Assembly (NCBI GenBank): GCA_037893225.1
Contig: JAZGUH010000087.1
Span: 496,001 to 560,000, forward strand
Source: Hippasteria phrygiana
Lineage: Eukaryota; Echinodermata; Asteroidea; Valvatida; Goniasteridae
DNA: 64,000 nt
Direction: 5' to 3'
Position numbers and translations under genes: made by a program. Of this stretch, positions 25,793-40,477 are shown one piece after another (positions within the stretch are counted from its first letter, which is position 1; every line of letters begins with the position of its first letter). The notes below the pieces were generated by a model that made no database searches, had not been told where the DNA came from, and saw nothing but the letters and a program-made list of their open reading frames with translations.

Positions 25793-26951
25793 ATGAAATA
25801 TCAACCAAATTCAGTAATTTTGACATGTATGGATAGCTTAGATCTGGCGCTACATGTTGCAATCATCGGCGGCTTCCCAGAGTTAAAACTTGTGGAGAAA
25901 ATTCAAACCTCGCAATGTTAATTTTCTTTCCGGCCAACATCTGTGTACATATTACCGTCTATTTATTGCTCCATGCATGTCAAATTCCCTGGGGTATGGA
26001 CTTGCTTTATTCATTCATAATTGCATGAAATATCAACCAAATGCAGTATTTTTGACATGTATGGATAGCTTAGATCTGGCGCTACATGTTGCAATTATCG
26101 GCGGCTTCTTAGAGTTAACACTTGTGGAGAAAATTCAAACCTCGCAATGTTTATTTTCTTTCCAGCCAACATCTGTGTGCATATTACGGTCTCTTTATTG
26201 CTCCATGCATGTCAAATTCCCTGGGGTATGGACTTGCTTTACTCATTCATAATTGCATGAAATATCAACCAAATTCAGTAATTTTGACATGTATGGATAG
26301 CTTAGATCTGGCGCTACATGTTGCAATCATCGGCGGCTTCCCAGAGTTAAAACTTGTGGAGAAAATTCAAACCTCGCAATGTTAATTTTCTTTCCGGCCA
26401 ACATCTGTGTACATATTACCGTCTATTTATTGCTCCATGCATGTCAAATTCCCTGGGGTATGGACTTGCTTTATTCATTCATAATTGCATGAAATATCAA
26501 CCAAATGAAGTATTTTTGACATGTATGGATAGCTTAGATCTGGCGCTACATGTTGCAATTATCGGCGGCTTCTTAGAGTTAACACTTGTGGAGAAAATTC
26601 AAACCTCGCAATGTTTATTTTCTTTCCGGCCAACATCTGTGTACATGTTACCGTCTATTTATTGCTCCATGCCTGTCAAATTCCCTGGGGTATGGACTTG
26701 CTTTACTCATTCATAATTGCATGAAATATCAACCAAATACAGTAATTTTGACATGTATGGATAGCTTAGATCTGGCGCTACATGTTGCAATTATCGGCGG
26801 CTTCTTAGAGTTAAAACTTGTGGAGAAAATTCAAACCTCGCAATGTTTATTTTCTTTCCGGCCAACATCTGTGTGCATATTACCTTCTATTTATTGCTCC
26901 ATGCCTGTCAAATTCCCCAGGGTATGACTTGCTTTACTCATTCATAATTGC
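25793..26951 (+). repeat. Five-monomer module, 1,159 bp (copy 2)
   Basis: Same order as at 22086 at an offset of 3,707, including the gaa C monomer. Differences seen are c at 26193 (ctcttt) and c at 26141 where the first copy has t at 22434. Confidence 0.82.
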
Positions 26952-28805
26952 ATGAAATATCAACCAAATTCAGTAATTTTGACATGTATGGATAGCTTAG
27001 ATCTGGCGCTACATGTTGCAATTATCGGCGGCTTCTTAGAGTTAACACTTGTGGAGAAAATTCGAACCTCGCAATGTTTATTTTCTTTCCGGCCAACATC
27101 TGTGTACATGTTACCGTCTATTTATTGCTCCATGTCTGTCAAATTCCCTGGGGTATGGACTTGCTTTACTCATTCATAATTGCATGAAATATCAACCAAA
27201 TTCAGTAATTTTGACATGTATGGATAGCTTAGATCTGGCGCTACATGTTGCAATCATCGGCGGCTTCCCAGAGTTAAAACTTGTGGAGAAAATTCGAACC
27301 TCGCAATGTTTATTTTCTTTCCGGCCAACATCTGTGTACATGTTACCGTCTATTTATTGCTCCATGCCTGTCAAATTCCCTGGGGTATGGACTTGCTTTA
27401 CTCATTCATAATTGCATGAAATATCAACCAAATTCAGTAATTTTGACATGTATGGATAGCTTAGATCTGGCGCTACATGTTGCAATTATCGGCGGCTTCT
27501 TAGAGTTAAAACTTGTGGAGAAAATTCAAACCTCGCAATGTTTATTTTCTTTCCGGCCAACATCTGTGTGCATATTACCTTCTATTTATTGCTCCATGCC
27601 TGTCAAATTCCCCAGGGTATGACTTGCTTTACTCATTCATAATTGCATGAAATATCAACCAAATTCAGTAATTTTGACATGTATGGATAGCTTAGATCTG
27701 GCGCTACATGTTGCAATCATCGGCGGCTTCCCAGAGTTAAAACGTGTGGAGAAAATTCAAACCTCGCAATGTTAATTTTCTTTCCGGCCAACATCTGTGT
27801 ACATATTACCGTCTATTTATTGCTCCATGCATGTCAAATTCCCTGGGGTATGGACTTGCTTTATTCATTCATAATTGCATGAAATATCAACCAAATGCAG
27901 TATTTTTGACATGTATGGATAGCTTAGATCTGGCGCTACATGTTGCAATTATCGGCGGCTTCTTAGAGTTAACACTTGTGGAGAAAATTCAAACCTCGCA
28001 ATGTTTATTTTCTTTCCGGCCAACATCTGTGTACATGTTACCGTCTATTTATTGCTCCATGCCTGTCAAATTCCCTGGGGTATGGACTTGCTTTACTCAT
28101 TCATAATTGCATGAAATATCAACCAAATTCAGTAATTTTGACATGTATGGATAGCTTAGATCTGGCGCTACATGTTGCAATCATCGGCGGCTTCCCAGAG
28201 TTAAAACTTGTGGAGAAAATTCAAACCTCGCAATGTTAATTTTCTTTCCGGCCAACATCTGTGTACATATTACCGTCTATTTATTGCTCCATGCATGTCA
28301 AATTCCCTGGGGTATGGACTTGCTTTATTCATTCATAATTGCATGAAATATCAACCAAATGAAGTATTTTTGACATGTATGGATAGCTTAGATCTGGCGC
28401 TACATGTTGCAATTATCGGCGGCTTCTTAGAGTTAACACTTGTGGAGAAAATTCAAACCTCGCAATGTTTATTTTCTTTCCGGCCAACATCTGTGTACAT
28501 GTTACCGTCTATTTATTGCTCCATGCCTGTCAAATTCCCTGGGGTATGGACTTGCTTTACTCATTCATAATTGCATGAAATATCAACCAAATACAGTAAT
28601 TTTGACATGTATGGATAGCTTAGATCTGGCGCTACATGTTGCAATTATCGGCGGCTTCTTAGAGTTAAAACTTGTGGAGAAAATTCAAACCTCGCAATGT
28701 TTATTTTCTTTCCGGCCAACATCTGTGTGCATATTACCTTCTATTTATTGCTCCATGCCTGTCAAATTCCCCAGGGTATGACTTGCTTTACTCATTCATA
28801 ATTGC
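26952..28805 (+). repeat. Eight-monomer HOR variant, 1,854 bp
   Basis: The order is E, F, A, B, C, then B, C with gaa, and D'. E carries a private t at 27135 (atgtctgtc), which recurs at 28989, exactly 1,854 bp downstream. Matching sequence runs from about 26210 to 28128 against 28064 to 29982. Confidence 0.88.
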
Positions 28806-30195
28806 ATGAAATATCAACCAAATTCAGTAATTTTGACATGTATGGATAGCTTAGATCTGGCGCTACATGTTGCAATTATCGGCGGCTTCTTAGAGTTAAC
28901 ACTTGTGGAGAAAATTCGAACCTCGCAATGTTTATTTTCTTTCCGGCCAACATCTGTGTACATGTTACCGTCTATTTATTGCTCCATGTCTGTCAAATTC
29001 CCTGGGGTATGGACTTGCTTTACTCATTCATAATTGCATGAAATATCAACCAAATTCAGTAATTTTGACATGTATGGATAGCTTAGATCTGGCGCTACAT
29101 GTTGCAATCATCGGCGGCTTCCCAGAGTTAAAACTTGTGGAGAAAATTCGAACCTCGCAATGTTTATTTTCTTTCCGGCCAACATCTGTGTACATGTTAC
29201 CGTCTATTTATTGCTCCATGCCTGTCAAATTCCCTGGGGTATGGACTTGCTTTACTCATTCATAATTGCATGAAATATCAACCAAATTCAGTAATTTTGA
29301 CATGTATGGATAGCTTAGATCTGGCGCTACATGTTGCAATTATCGGCGGCTTCTTAGAGTTAAAACTTGTGGAGAAAATTCAAACCTCGCAATGTTTATT
29401 TTCTTTCCGGCCAACATCTGTGTGCATATTACCTTCTATTTATTGCTCCATGCCTGTCAAATTCCCCAGGGTATGACTTGCTTTACTCATTCATAATTGC
29501 ATGAAATATCAACCAAATTCAGTAATTTTGACATGTATGGATAGCTTAGATCTGGCGCTACATGTTGCAATCATCGGCGGCTTCCCAGAGTTAAAACGTG
29601 TGGAGAAAATTCAAACCTCGCAATGTTAATTTTCTTTCCGGCCAACATCTGTGTACATATTACCGTCTATTTATTGCTCCATGCATGTCAAATTCCCTGG
29701 GGTATGGACTTGCTTTATTCATTCATAATTGCATGAAATATCAACCAAATGCAGTATTTTTGACATGTATGGATAGCTTAGATCTGGCGCTACATGTTGC
29801 AATTATCGGCGGCTTCTTAGAGTTAACACTTGTGGAGAAAATTCAAACCTCGCAATGTTTATTTTCTTTCCGGCCAACATCTGTGTACATGTTACCGTCT
29901 ATTTATTGCTCCATGCCTGTCAAATTCCCTGGGGTATGGACTTGCTTTACTCATTCATAATTGCATGAAATATCAACCAAATACAGTAATTTTGACATGT
30001 ATGGATAGCTTAGATCTGGCGCTACATGTTGCAATTATCGGCGGCTTCTTAGAGTTAAAACTTGTGGAGAAAATTCAAACCTCGCAATGTTTATTTTCTT
30101 TCCGGCCAACATCTGTGTGCATATTACCTTCTATTTATTGCTCCATGCCTGTCAAATTCCCCAGGGTATGACTTGCTTTACTCATTCATAATTGC
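28806..30195 (+). repeat. 1,390 bp HOR
   Basis: Standard E-F-A-B-C-D' order. E has the private t at 28989. Its E-F-A-B-C part is the copy of that beginning at 26952. Confidence 0.92.
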
Positions 30196-31585
30196 ATGAA
30201 ATATCAACCAAATTCAGTAATTTTGACATGTATGGATAGCTTAGATCTGGCGCTACATGTTGCAATTATCGGCGGCTTCTTAGAGTTAACACTTGTGGAG
30301 AAAATTCGAACCTCGCAATGTTTATTTTCTTTCCGGCCAACATCTGTGTACATGTTACCGTCTATTTATTGCTCCATGCCTGTCAAATTCCCTGGGGTAT
30401 GGACTTGCTTTACTCATTCATAATTGCATGAAATATCAACCAAATTCAGTAATTTTGACATGTATGGATAGCTTAGATCTGGCGCTACATGTTGCAATCA
30501 TCGGCGGCTTCCCAGAGTTAAAACTTGTGGAGAAAATTCGAACCTCGCAATGTTTATTTTCTTTCCGGCCAACATCTGTGTACATGTTACCGTCTATTTA
30601 TTGCTCCATGCCTGTCAAATTCCCTGGGGTATGGACTTGCTTTACTCATTCATAATTGCATGAAATATCAACCAAATTCAGTAATTTTGACATGTATGGA
30701 TAGCTTAGATCTGGCGCTACATGTTGCAATTATCGGCGGCTTCTTAGAGTTAAAACTTGTGGAGAAAATTCAAACCTCGCAATGTTTATTTTCTTTCCGG
30801 CCAACATCTGTGTGCATATTACCTTCTATTTATTGCTCCATGCCTGTCAAATTCCCCAGGGTATGACTTGCTTTACTCATTCATAATTGCATGAAATATC
30901 AACCAAATTCAGTAATTTTGACATGTATGGATAGCTTAGATCTGGCGCTACATGTTGCAATCATCGGCGGCTTCCCAGAGTTAAAACGTGTGGAGAAAAT
31001 TCAAACCTCGCAATGTTAATTTTCTTTCCGGCCAACATCTGTGTACATATTACCGTCTATTTATTGCTCCATGCATGTCAAATTCCCTGGGGTATGGACT
31101 TGCTTTATTCATTCATAATTGCATGAAATATCAACCAAATGCAGTATTTTTGACATGTATGGATAGCTTAGATCTGGCGCTACATGTTGCAATTATCGGC
31201 GGCTTCTTAGAGTTAACACTTGTGGAGAAAATTCAAACCTCGCAATGTTTATTTTCTTTCCGGCCAACATCTGTGTACATGTTACCGTCTATTTATTGCT
31301 CCATGCCTGTCAAATTCCCTGGGGTATGGACTTGCTTTACTCATTCATAATTGCATGAAATATCAACCAAATACAGTAATTTTGACATGTATGGATAGCT
31401 TAGATCTGGCGCTACATGTTGCAATTATCGGCGGCTTCTTAGAGTTAAAACTTGTGGAGAAAATTCAAACCTCGCAATGTTTATTTTCTTTCCGGCCAAC
31501 ATCTGTGTGCATATTACCTTCTATTTATTGCTCCATGCCTGTCAAATTCCCCAGGGTATGACTTGCTTTACTCATTCATAATTGC
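30196..31585 (+). repeat. 1,390 bp HOR
   Basis: Standard order with no private variant noticed. Together with the flanking units it forms the longest run of perfect HOR periodicity in the window (28806-32975, three units). Confidence 0.93.
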
Positions 31586-32975
31586 ATGAAATATCAACCA
31601 AATTCAGTAATTTTGACATGTATGGATAGCTTAGATCTGGCGCTACATGTTGCAATTATCGGCGGCTTCTTAGAGTTAACACTTGTGGAGAAAATTCGAA
31701 CCTCGCAATGTTTATTTTCTTTCCGGCCAACATCTGTGTACATGTTACCGTCTATTTATTGCTCCATGCCTGTCAAATTCCCTGGGGTATGGACTTGCTT
31801 TACTCATTCATAATTGCATGAAATATCAACCAAATTCAGTAATTTTGACATGTATGGATAGCTTAGATCTGGCGCTACATGTTGCAATCATCGGCGGCTT
31901 CCCAGAGTTAAAACTTGTGGAGAAAATTCGAACCTCGCAATGTTTATTTTCTTTCCGGCCAACATCTGTGTACATGTTACCGTCTATTTATTGCTCCATG
32001 CCTGTCAAATTCCCTGGGGTATGGACTTGCTTTACTCATTCATAATTGCATGAAATATCAACCAAATTCAGTAATTTTGACATGTATGGATAGCTTAGAT
32101 CTGGCGCTACATGTTGCAATTATCGGCGGCTTCTTAGAGTTAAAACTTGTGGAGAAAATTCAAACCTCGCAATGTTTATTTTCTTTCCGGCCAACATCTG
32201 TGTGCATATTACCTTCTATTTATTGCTCCATGCCTGTCAAATTCCCCAGGGTATGACTTGCTTTACTCATTCATAATTGCATGAAATATCAACCAAATTC
32301 AGTAATTTTGACATGTATGGATAGCTTAGATCTGGCGCTACATGTTGCAATCATCGGCGGCTTCCCAGAGTTAAAACGTGTGGAGAAAATTCAAACCTCG
32401 CAATGTTAATTTTCTTTCCGGCCAACATCTGTGTACATATTACCGTCTATTTATTGCTCCATGCATGTCAAATTCCCTGGGGTATGGACTTGCTTTATTC
32501 ATTCATAATTGCATGAAATATCAACCAAATGCAGTATTTTTGACATGTATGGATAGCTTAGATCTGGCGCTACATGTTGCAATTATCGGCGGCTTCTTAG
32601 AGTTAACACTTGTGGAGAAAATTCAAACCTCGCAATGTTTATTTTCTTTCCGGCCAACATCTGTGTACATGTTACCGTCTATTTATTGCTCCATGCCTGT
32701 CAAATTCCCTGGGGTATGGACTTGCTTTACTCATTCATAATTGCATGAAATATCAACCAAATACAGTAATTTTGACATGTATGGATAGCTTAGATCTGGC
32801 GCTACATGTTGCAATTATCGGCGGCTTCTTAGAGTTAAAACTTGTGGAGAAAATTCAAACCTCGCAATGTTTATTTTCTTTCCGGCCAACATCTGTGTGC
32901 ATATTACCTTCTATTTATTGCTCCATGCCTGTCAAATTCCCCAGGGTATGACTTGCTTTACTCATTCATAATTGC
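31586..32975 (+). repeat. 1,390 bp HOR
   Basis: Standard order, no private variant noticed. The next standard unit starts only after an extra dimer. Confidence 0.93.
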
Positions 32976-33438
32976 ATGAAATATCAACCAAATTCAGTAA
33001 TTTTGACATGTATGGATAGCTTAGATCTGGCGCTACATGTTGCAATCATCGGCGGCTTCCCAGAGTTAAAACTTGTGGAGAAAATTCAAACCTCGCAATG
33101 TTAATTTTCTTTCCGGCCAACATCTGTGTACATATTACCGTCTATTTATTGCTCCATGCATGTCAAATTCCCTGGGGTATGGACTTGCTTTATTCATTCA
33201 TAATTGCATGAAATATCAACCAAATACAGTAATTTTGACATGTATGGATAGCTTAGATCTGGCGCTACATGTTGCAATTATCGGCGGCTTCTTAGAGTTA
33301 AAACTTGTGGAGAAAATTCAAACCTCGCAATGTTTATTTTCTTTCCGGCCAACATCTGTGTGCATATTACCTTCTATTTATTGCTCCATGCCTGTCAAAT
33401 TCCCCAGGGTATGACTTGCTTTACTCATTCATAATTGC
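32976..33438 (+). repeat. Extra B-D' dimer, 463 bp
   Basis: A B monomer with t at base 98 is joined to a D' monomer without the intervening C. It interrupts the 1,390 bp rhythm. Confidence 0.85.
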
Positions 33439-34828
33439 ATGAAATATCAACCAAATTCAGTAATTTTGACATGTATGGATAGCTTAGATCTGGCGCTACA
33501 TGTTGCAATTATCGGCGGCTTCTTAGAGTTAACACTTGTGGAGAAAATTCGAACCTCGCAATGTTTATTTTCTTTCCGGCCAACATCTGTGTACATGTTA
33601 CCGTCTATTTATTGCTCCATGCCTGTCAAATTCCCTGGGGTATGGACTTGCTTTACTCATTCATAATTGCATGAAATATCAACCAAATTCAGTAATTTTG
33701 ACATGTATGGATAGCTTAGATCTGGCGCTACATGTTGCAATCATCGGCGGCTTCCCAGAGTTAAAACTTGTGGAGAAAATTCGAACCTCGCAATGTTTAT
33801 TTTCTTTCCGGCCAACATCTGTGTACATGTTACCGTCTATTTATTGCTCCATGCCTGTCAAATTCCCTGGGGTATGGACTTGCTTTACTCATTCATAATT
33901 GCATGAAATATCAACCAAATTCAGTAATTTTGACATGTATGGATAGCTTAGATCTGGCGCTACATGTTGCAATTATCGGCGGCTTCTTAGAGTTAAAACT
34001 TGTGGAGAAAATTCAAACCTCGCAATGTTTATTTTCTTTCCGGCCAACATCTGTGTGCATATTACCTTCTATTTATTGCTCCATGCCTGTCAAATTCCCC
34101 AGGGTATGACTTGCTTTACTCATTCATAATTGCATGAAATATCAACCAAATTCAGTAATTTTGACATGTATGGATAGCTTAGATCTGGCGCTACATGTTG
34201 CAATCATCGGCGGCTTCCCAGAGTTAAAACGTGTGGAGAAAATTCAAACCTCGCAATGTTAATTTTCTTTCCGGCCAACATCTGTGTACATATTACCGTC
34301 TATTTATTGCTCCATGCATGTCAAATTCCCTGGGGTATGGACTTGCTTTATTCATTCATAATTGCATGAAATATCAACCAAATGCAGTATTTTTGACATG
34401 TATGGATAGCTTAGATCTGGCGCTACATGTTGCAATTATCGGCGGCTTCTTAGAGTTAACACTTGTGGAGAAAATTCAAACCTCGCAATGTTTATTTTCT
34501 TTCCGGCCAACATCTGTGTACATGTTACCGTCTATTTATTGCTCCATGCCTGTCAAATTCCCTGGGGTATGGACTTGCTTTACTCATTCATAATTGCATG
34601 AAATATCAACCAAATACAGTAATTTTGACATGTATGGATAGCTTAGATCTGGCGCTACATGTTGCAATTATCGGCGGCTTCTTAGAGTTAAAACTTGTGG
34701 AGAAAATTCAAACCTCGCAATGTTTATTTTCTTTCCGGCCAACATCTGTGTGCATATTACCTTCTATTTATTGCTCCATGCCTGTCAAATTCCCCAGGGT
34801 ATGACTTGCTTTACTCATTCATAATTGC
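33439..34828 (+). repeat. 1,390 bp HOR
   Basis: Standard E-F-A-B-C-D' order, directly followed by another unit. Confidence 0.93.
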
Positions 34829-36218
34829 ATGAAATATCAACCAAATTCAGTAATTTTGACATGTATGGATAGCTTAGATCTGGCGCTACATGTTGCAATT
34901 ATCGGCGGCTTCTTAGAGTTAACACTTGTGGAGAAAATTCGAACCTCGCAATGTTTATTTTCTTTCCGGCCAACATCTGTGTACATGTTACCGTCTATTT
35001 ATTGCTCCATGCCTGTCAAATTCCCTGGGGTATGGACTTGCTTTACTCATTCATAATTGCATGAAATATCAACCAAATTCAGTAATTTTGACATGTATGG
35101 ATAGCTTAGATCTGGCGCTACATGTTGCAATCATCGGCGGCTTCCCAGAGTTAAAACTTGTGGAGAAAATTCGAACCTCGCAATGTTTATTTTCTTTCCG
35201 GCCAACATCTGTGTACATGTTACCGTCTATTTATTGCTCCATGCCTGTCAAATTCCCTGGGGTATGGACTTGCTTTACTCATTCATAATTGCATGAAATA
35301 TCAACCAAATTCAGTAATTTTGACATGTATGGATAGCTTAGATCTGGCGCTACATGTTGCAATTATCGGCGGCTTCTTAGAGTTAAAACTTGTGGAGAAA
35401 ATTCAAACCTCGCAATGTTTATTTTCTTTCCGGCCAACATCTGTGTGCATATTACCTTCTATTTATTGCTCCATGCCTGTCAAATTCCCCAGGGTATGAC
35501 TTGCTTTACTCATTCATAATTGCATGAAATATCAACCAAATTCAGTAATTTTGACATGTATGGATAGCTTAGATCTGGCGCTACATGTTGCAATCATCGG
35601 CGGCTTCCCAGAGTTAAAACGTGTGGAGAAAATTCAAACCTCGCAATGTTAATTTTCTTTCCGGCCAACATCTGTGTACATATTACCGTCTATTTATTGC
35701 TCCATGCATGTCAAATTCCCTGGGGTATGGACTTGCTTTATTCATTCATAATTGCATGAAATATCAACCAAATGCAGTATTTTTGACATGTATGGATAGC
35801 TTAGATCTGGCGCTACATGTTGCAATTATCGGCGGCTTCTTAGAGTTAACACTTGTGGAGAAAATTCAAACCTCGCAATGTTTATTTTCTTTCCGGCCAA
35901 CATCTGTGTACATGTTACCGTCTATTTATTGCTCCATGCCTGTCAAATTCCCTGGGGTATGGACTTGCTTTACTCATTCATAATTGCATGAAATATCAAC
36001 CAAATACAGTAATTTTGACATGTATGGATAGCTTAGATCTGGCGCTACATGTTGCAATTATCGGCGGCTTCTTAGAGTTAAAACTTGTGGAGAAAATTCA
36101 AACCTCGCAATGTTTATTTTCTTTCCGGCCAACATCTGTGTGCATATTACCTTCTATTTATTGCTCCATGCCTGTCAAATTCCCCAGGGTATGACTTGCT
36201 TTACTCATTCATAATTGC
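34829..36218 (+). repeat. 1,390 bp HOR
   Basis: Standard order. From 34875 to 37111 the sequence matches 38352-40588 at an offset of 3,477 (15 monomers), with one noticed difference at 40030. Confidence 0.92.
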
Positions 36219-38305
36219 ATGAAATATCAACCAAATTCAGTAATTTTGACATGTATGGATAGCTTAGATCTGGCGCTACATGTTGCAATCATCGGCGGCT
36301 TCCCAGAGTTAAAACTTGTGGAGAAAATTCAAACCTCGCAATGTTAATTTTCTTTCCGGCCAACATCTGTGTACATATTACCGTCTATTTATTGCTCCAT
36401 GCATGTCAAATTCCCTGGGGTATGGACTTGCTTTATTCATTCATAATTGCATGAAATATCAACCAAATGCAGTATTTTTGACATGTATGGATAGCTTAGA
36501 TCTGGCGCTACATGTTGCAATTATCGGCGGCTTCTTAGAGTTAACACTTGTGGAGAAAATTCAAACCTCGCAATGTTTATTTTCTTTCCAGCCAACATCT
36601 GTGTGCATATTACGGTCTATTTATTGCTCCATGCATGTCAAATTCCCTGGGGTATGGACTTGCTTTACTCATTCATAATTGCATGAAATATCAACCAAAT
36701 TCAGTAATTTTGACATGTATGGATAGCATAGATCTGGCGCTACATGTTGCAATTATCGGCGGCTTCTTAGAGTTAACACTTGTGGAGAAAATTCAAACCT
36801 CGCAATGTTTATTTTCTTTCCGGCCAACATCTGTGTACATGTTACCGTCTATTTATTGCTCCATGCCTGTCAAATTCCCTGGGGTATGGACTTGCTTTAC
36901 TCATTCATAATTGCATGAAATATCAACCAAATTCAGTAATTTTGACATGTATGGATAGCTTAGATCTGGCGCTACATGTTGCAATTATCGGCGGCTTCTT
37001 AGAGTTAAAACTTGTGGAGAAAATTCAAACCTCGCAATGTTTATTTTCTTTCCGGCCAACATCTGTGTGCATATTACCTTCTATTTATTGCTCCATGCCT
37101 GTCAAATTCCCCAGGGTATGACTTGCTTTACTCATTCATAATTGCATGAAATATCAACCAAATTCAGTAATTTTGACATGTATGGATAGCTTAGATCTGG
37201 CGCTACATGTTGCAATCATCGGCGGCTTCCCAGAGTTAAAACGTGTGGAGAAAATTCAAACCTCGCAATGTTAATTTTCTTTCCGGCCAACATCTGTGTA
37301 CATATTACCGTCTATTTATTGCTCCATGCATGTCAAATTCCCTGGGGTATGGACTTGCTTTATTCATTCATAATTGCATGAAATATCAACCAAATGCAGT
37401 ATTTTTGACATGTATGGATAGCTTAGATCTGGCGCTACATGTTGCAATTATCGGCGGCTTCTTAGAGTTAACACTTGTGGAGAAAATTCAAACCTCGCAA
37501 TGTTTATTTTCTTTCCGGCCAACATCTGTGTACATGTTACCGTCAATTTATTGCTCCATGCCTGTCAAATTCCCTGGGGTATGGACTTGCTTTACTCATT
37601 CATAATTGCATGAAATATCAACCAAATACAGTAATTTTGACATGTATGGATAGCTTAGATCTGGCGCTACATGTTGCAATTATCGGCGGCTTCTTAGAGT
37701 TAAAACTTGTGGAGAAAATTCAAACCTCGCAATGTTTATTTTCTTTCCGGCCAACATCTGTGTGCATATTACCTTCTATTTATTGCTCCATGCCTGTCAA
37801 ATTCCCTGGGGTATGGACTTGCTTTACTCATTCATAATTGCATGAAATATCAACCAAATGCAGTAATTTTGACATGTATGGATAGCTTAGATCTGGCGCT
37901 ACATGTTGCAATTATCGGCGGCTTCTTAGAGTTAAAACTTGTGGAGAAAATTCAAACCTCGCAATGTTTATTTTCTTTCCGGCCAACATCTGTGTGCATA
38001 TTACCTTCTATTTATTGCTCCATGCCTGTCAAATTCCCTGGGGTATGGACTTGCTTTACTCATTCATAATTGCATGAAATATCAACCAAATGCAGTAATT
38101 TTGACATGTATGTATAGCTTAGATCTGGCGCTACATGTTGCAATTATCGGCGGCTTCCCAGAGTTAAAACTTGTGGAGAAAATTCAAACCTCGCAATGTT
38201 TATTTTCTTTCCAGCCAACATCTGTGTGCATATTACCGTCTATTTATTGCTCCATGCATGTCAAATTCCCTGGGGTATGGACTTGCTTTACTCATTCATA
38301 ATTGC
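36219..38305 (+). repeat. Nine-monomer mosaic, 2,087 bp
   Basis: The order is B, C with ccagcc/cggtct, I type, A, B, C with a private a at 37545, full-length D, a D-like monomer with gca, and Y. The last four resemble those at 6.9-7.7 kb and 13.0-13.9 kb. It contains the hybrid junction of g at base 164 followed by a at base 46. Confidence 0.8.
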
Positions 38306-39695
38306 ATGAAATATCAACCAAATTCAGTAATTTTGACATGTATGGATAGCATAGATCTGGCGCTACATGTTGCAATTATCGGCGGCTTCTTAGAGTTAAC
38401 ACTTGTGGAGAAAATTCGAACCTCGCAATGTTTATTTTCTTTCCGGCCAACATCTGTGTACATGTTACCGTCTATTTATTGCTCCATGCCTGTCAAATTC
38501 CCTGGGGTATGGACTTGCTTTACTCATTCATAATTGCATGAAATATCAACCAAATTCAGTAATTTTGACATGTATGGATAGCTTAGATCTGGCGCTACAT
38601 GTTGCAATCATCGGCGGCTTCCCAGAGTTAAAACTTGTGGAGAAAATTCGAACCTCGCAATGTTTATTTTCTTTCCGGCCAACATCTGTGTACATGTTAC
38701 CGTCTATTTATTGCTCCATGCCTGTCAAATTCCCTGGGGTATGGACTTGCTTTACTCATTCATAATTGCATGAAATATCAACCAAATTCAGTAATTTTGA
38801 CATGTATGGATAGCTTAGATCTGGCGCTACATGTTGCAATTATCGGCGGCTTCTTAGAGTTAAAACTTGTGGAGAAAATTCAAACCTCGCAATGTTTATT
38901 TTCTTTCCGGCCAACATCTGTGTGCATATTACCTTCTATTTATTGCTCCATGCCTGTCAAATTCCCCAGGGTATGACTTGCTTTACTCATTCATAATTGC
39001 ATGAAATATCAACCAAATTCAGTAATTTTGACATGTATGGATAGCTTAGATCTGGCGCTACATGTTGCAATCATCGGCGGCTTCCCAGAGTTAAAACGTG
39101 TGGAGAAAATTCAAACCTCGCAATGTTAATTTTCTTTCCGGCCAACATCTGTGTACATATTACCGTCTATTTATTGCTCCATGCATGTCAAATTCCCTGG
39201 GGTATGGACTTGCTTTATTCATTCATAATTGCATGAAATATCAACCAAATGCAGTATTTTTGACATGTATGGATAGCTTAGATCTGGCGCTACATGTTGC
39301 AATTATCGGCGGCTTCTTAGAGTTAACACTTGTGGAGAAAATTCAAACCTCGCAATGTTTATTTTCTTTCCGGCCAACATCTGTGTACATGTTACCGTCT
39401 ATTTATTGCTCCATGCCTGTCAAATTCCCTGGGGTATGGACTTGCTTTACTCATTCATAATTGCATGAAATATCAACCAAATACAGTAATTTTGACATGT
39501 ATGGATAGCTTAGATCTGGCGCTACATGTTGCAATTATCGGCGGCTTCTTAGAGTTAAAACTTGTGGAGAAAATTCAAACCTCGCAATGTTTATTTTCTT
39601 TCCGGCCAACATCTGTGTGCATATTACCTTCTATTTATTGCTCCATGCCTGTCAAATTCCCCAGGGTATGACTTGCTTTACTCATTCATAATTGC
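38306..39695 (+). repeat. 1,390 bp HOR with I-type first monomer
   Basis: Standard length and order, but the E monomer has a at base 46 (38351), a marker of the I type. This suggests the unit was joined to an I-type upstream segment within bases 46-113 of that monomer. Confidence 0.88.
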
Positions 39696-40477
39696 ATGAA
39701 ATATCAACCAAATTCAGTAATTTTGACATGTATGGATAGCTTAGATCTGGCGCTACATGTTGCAATCATCGGCGGCTTCCCAGAGTTAAAACTTGTGGAG
39801 AAAATTCAAACCTCGCAATGTTAATTTTCTTTCCGGCCAACATCTGTGTACATATTACCGTCTATTTATTGCTCCATGCATGTCAAATTCCCTGGGGTAT
39901 GGACTTGCTTTATTCATTCATAATTGCATGAAATATCAACCAAATGCAGTATTTTTGACATGTATGGATAGCTTAGATCTGGCGCTACATGTTGCAATTA
40001 TCGGCGGCTTCTTAGAGTTAACACTTGTGTAGAAAATTCAAACCTCGCAATGTTTATTTTCTTTCCAGCCAACATCTGTGTGCATATTACGGTCTATTTA
40101 TTGCTCCATGCATGTCAAATTCCCTGGGGTATGGACTTGCTTTACTCATTCATAATTGCATGAAATATCAACCAAATTCAGTAATTTTGACATGTATGGA
40201 TAGCATAGATCTGGCGCTACATGTTGCAATTATCGGCGGCTTCTTAGAGTTAACACTTGTGGAGAAAATTCAAACCTCGCAATGTTTATTTTCTTTCCGG
40301 CCAACATCTGTGTACATGTTACCGTCTATTTATTGCTCCATGCCTGTCAAATTCCCTGGGGTATGGACTTGCTTTACTCATTCATAATTGCATGAAATAT
40401 CAACCAAATTCAGTAATTTTGACATGTATGGATAGCTTAGATCTGGCGCTACATGTTGCAATTATCGGCGGCTTCTT
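39696..40477 (+). repeat. Mosaic monomers at the return to E/F-free array
   Basis: This holds B, C with ccagcc/cggtct, I type and the start of a full-length A-like monomer. A private t at 40030 (cttgtgtag) is present. No monomer with g at base 113 occurs from here to 47578. Confidence 0.8.
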
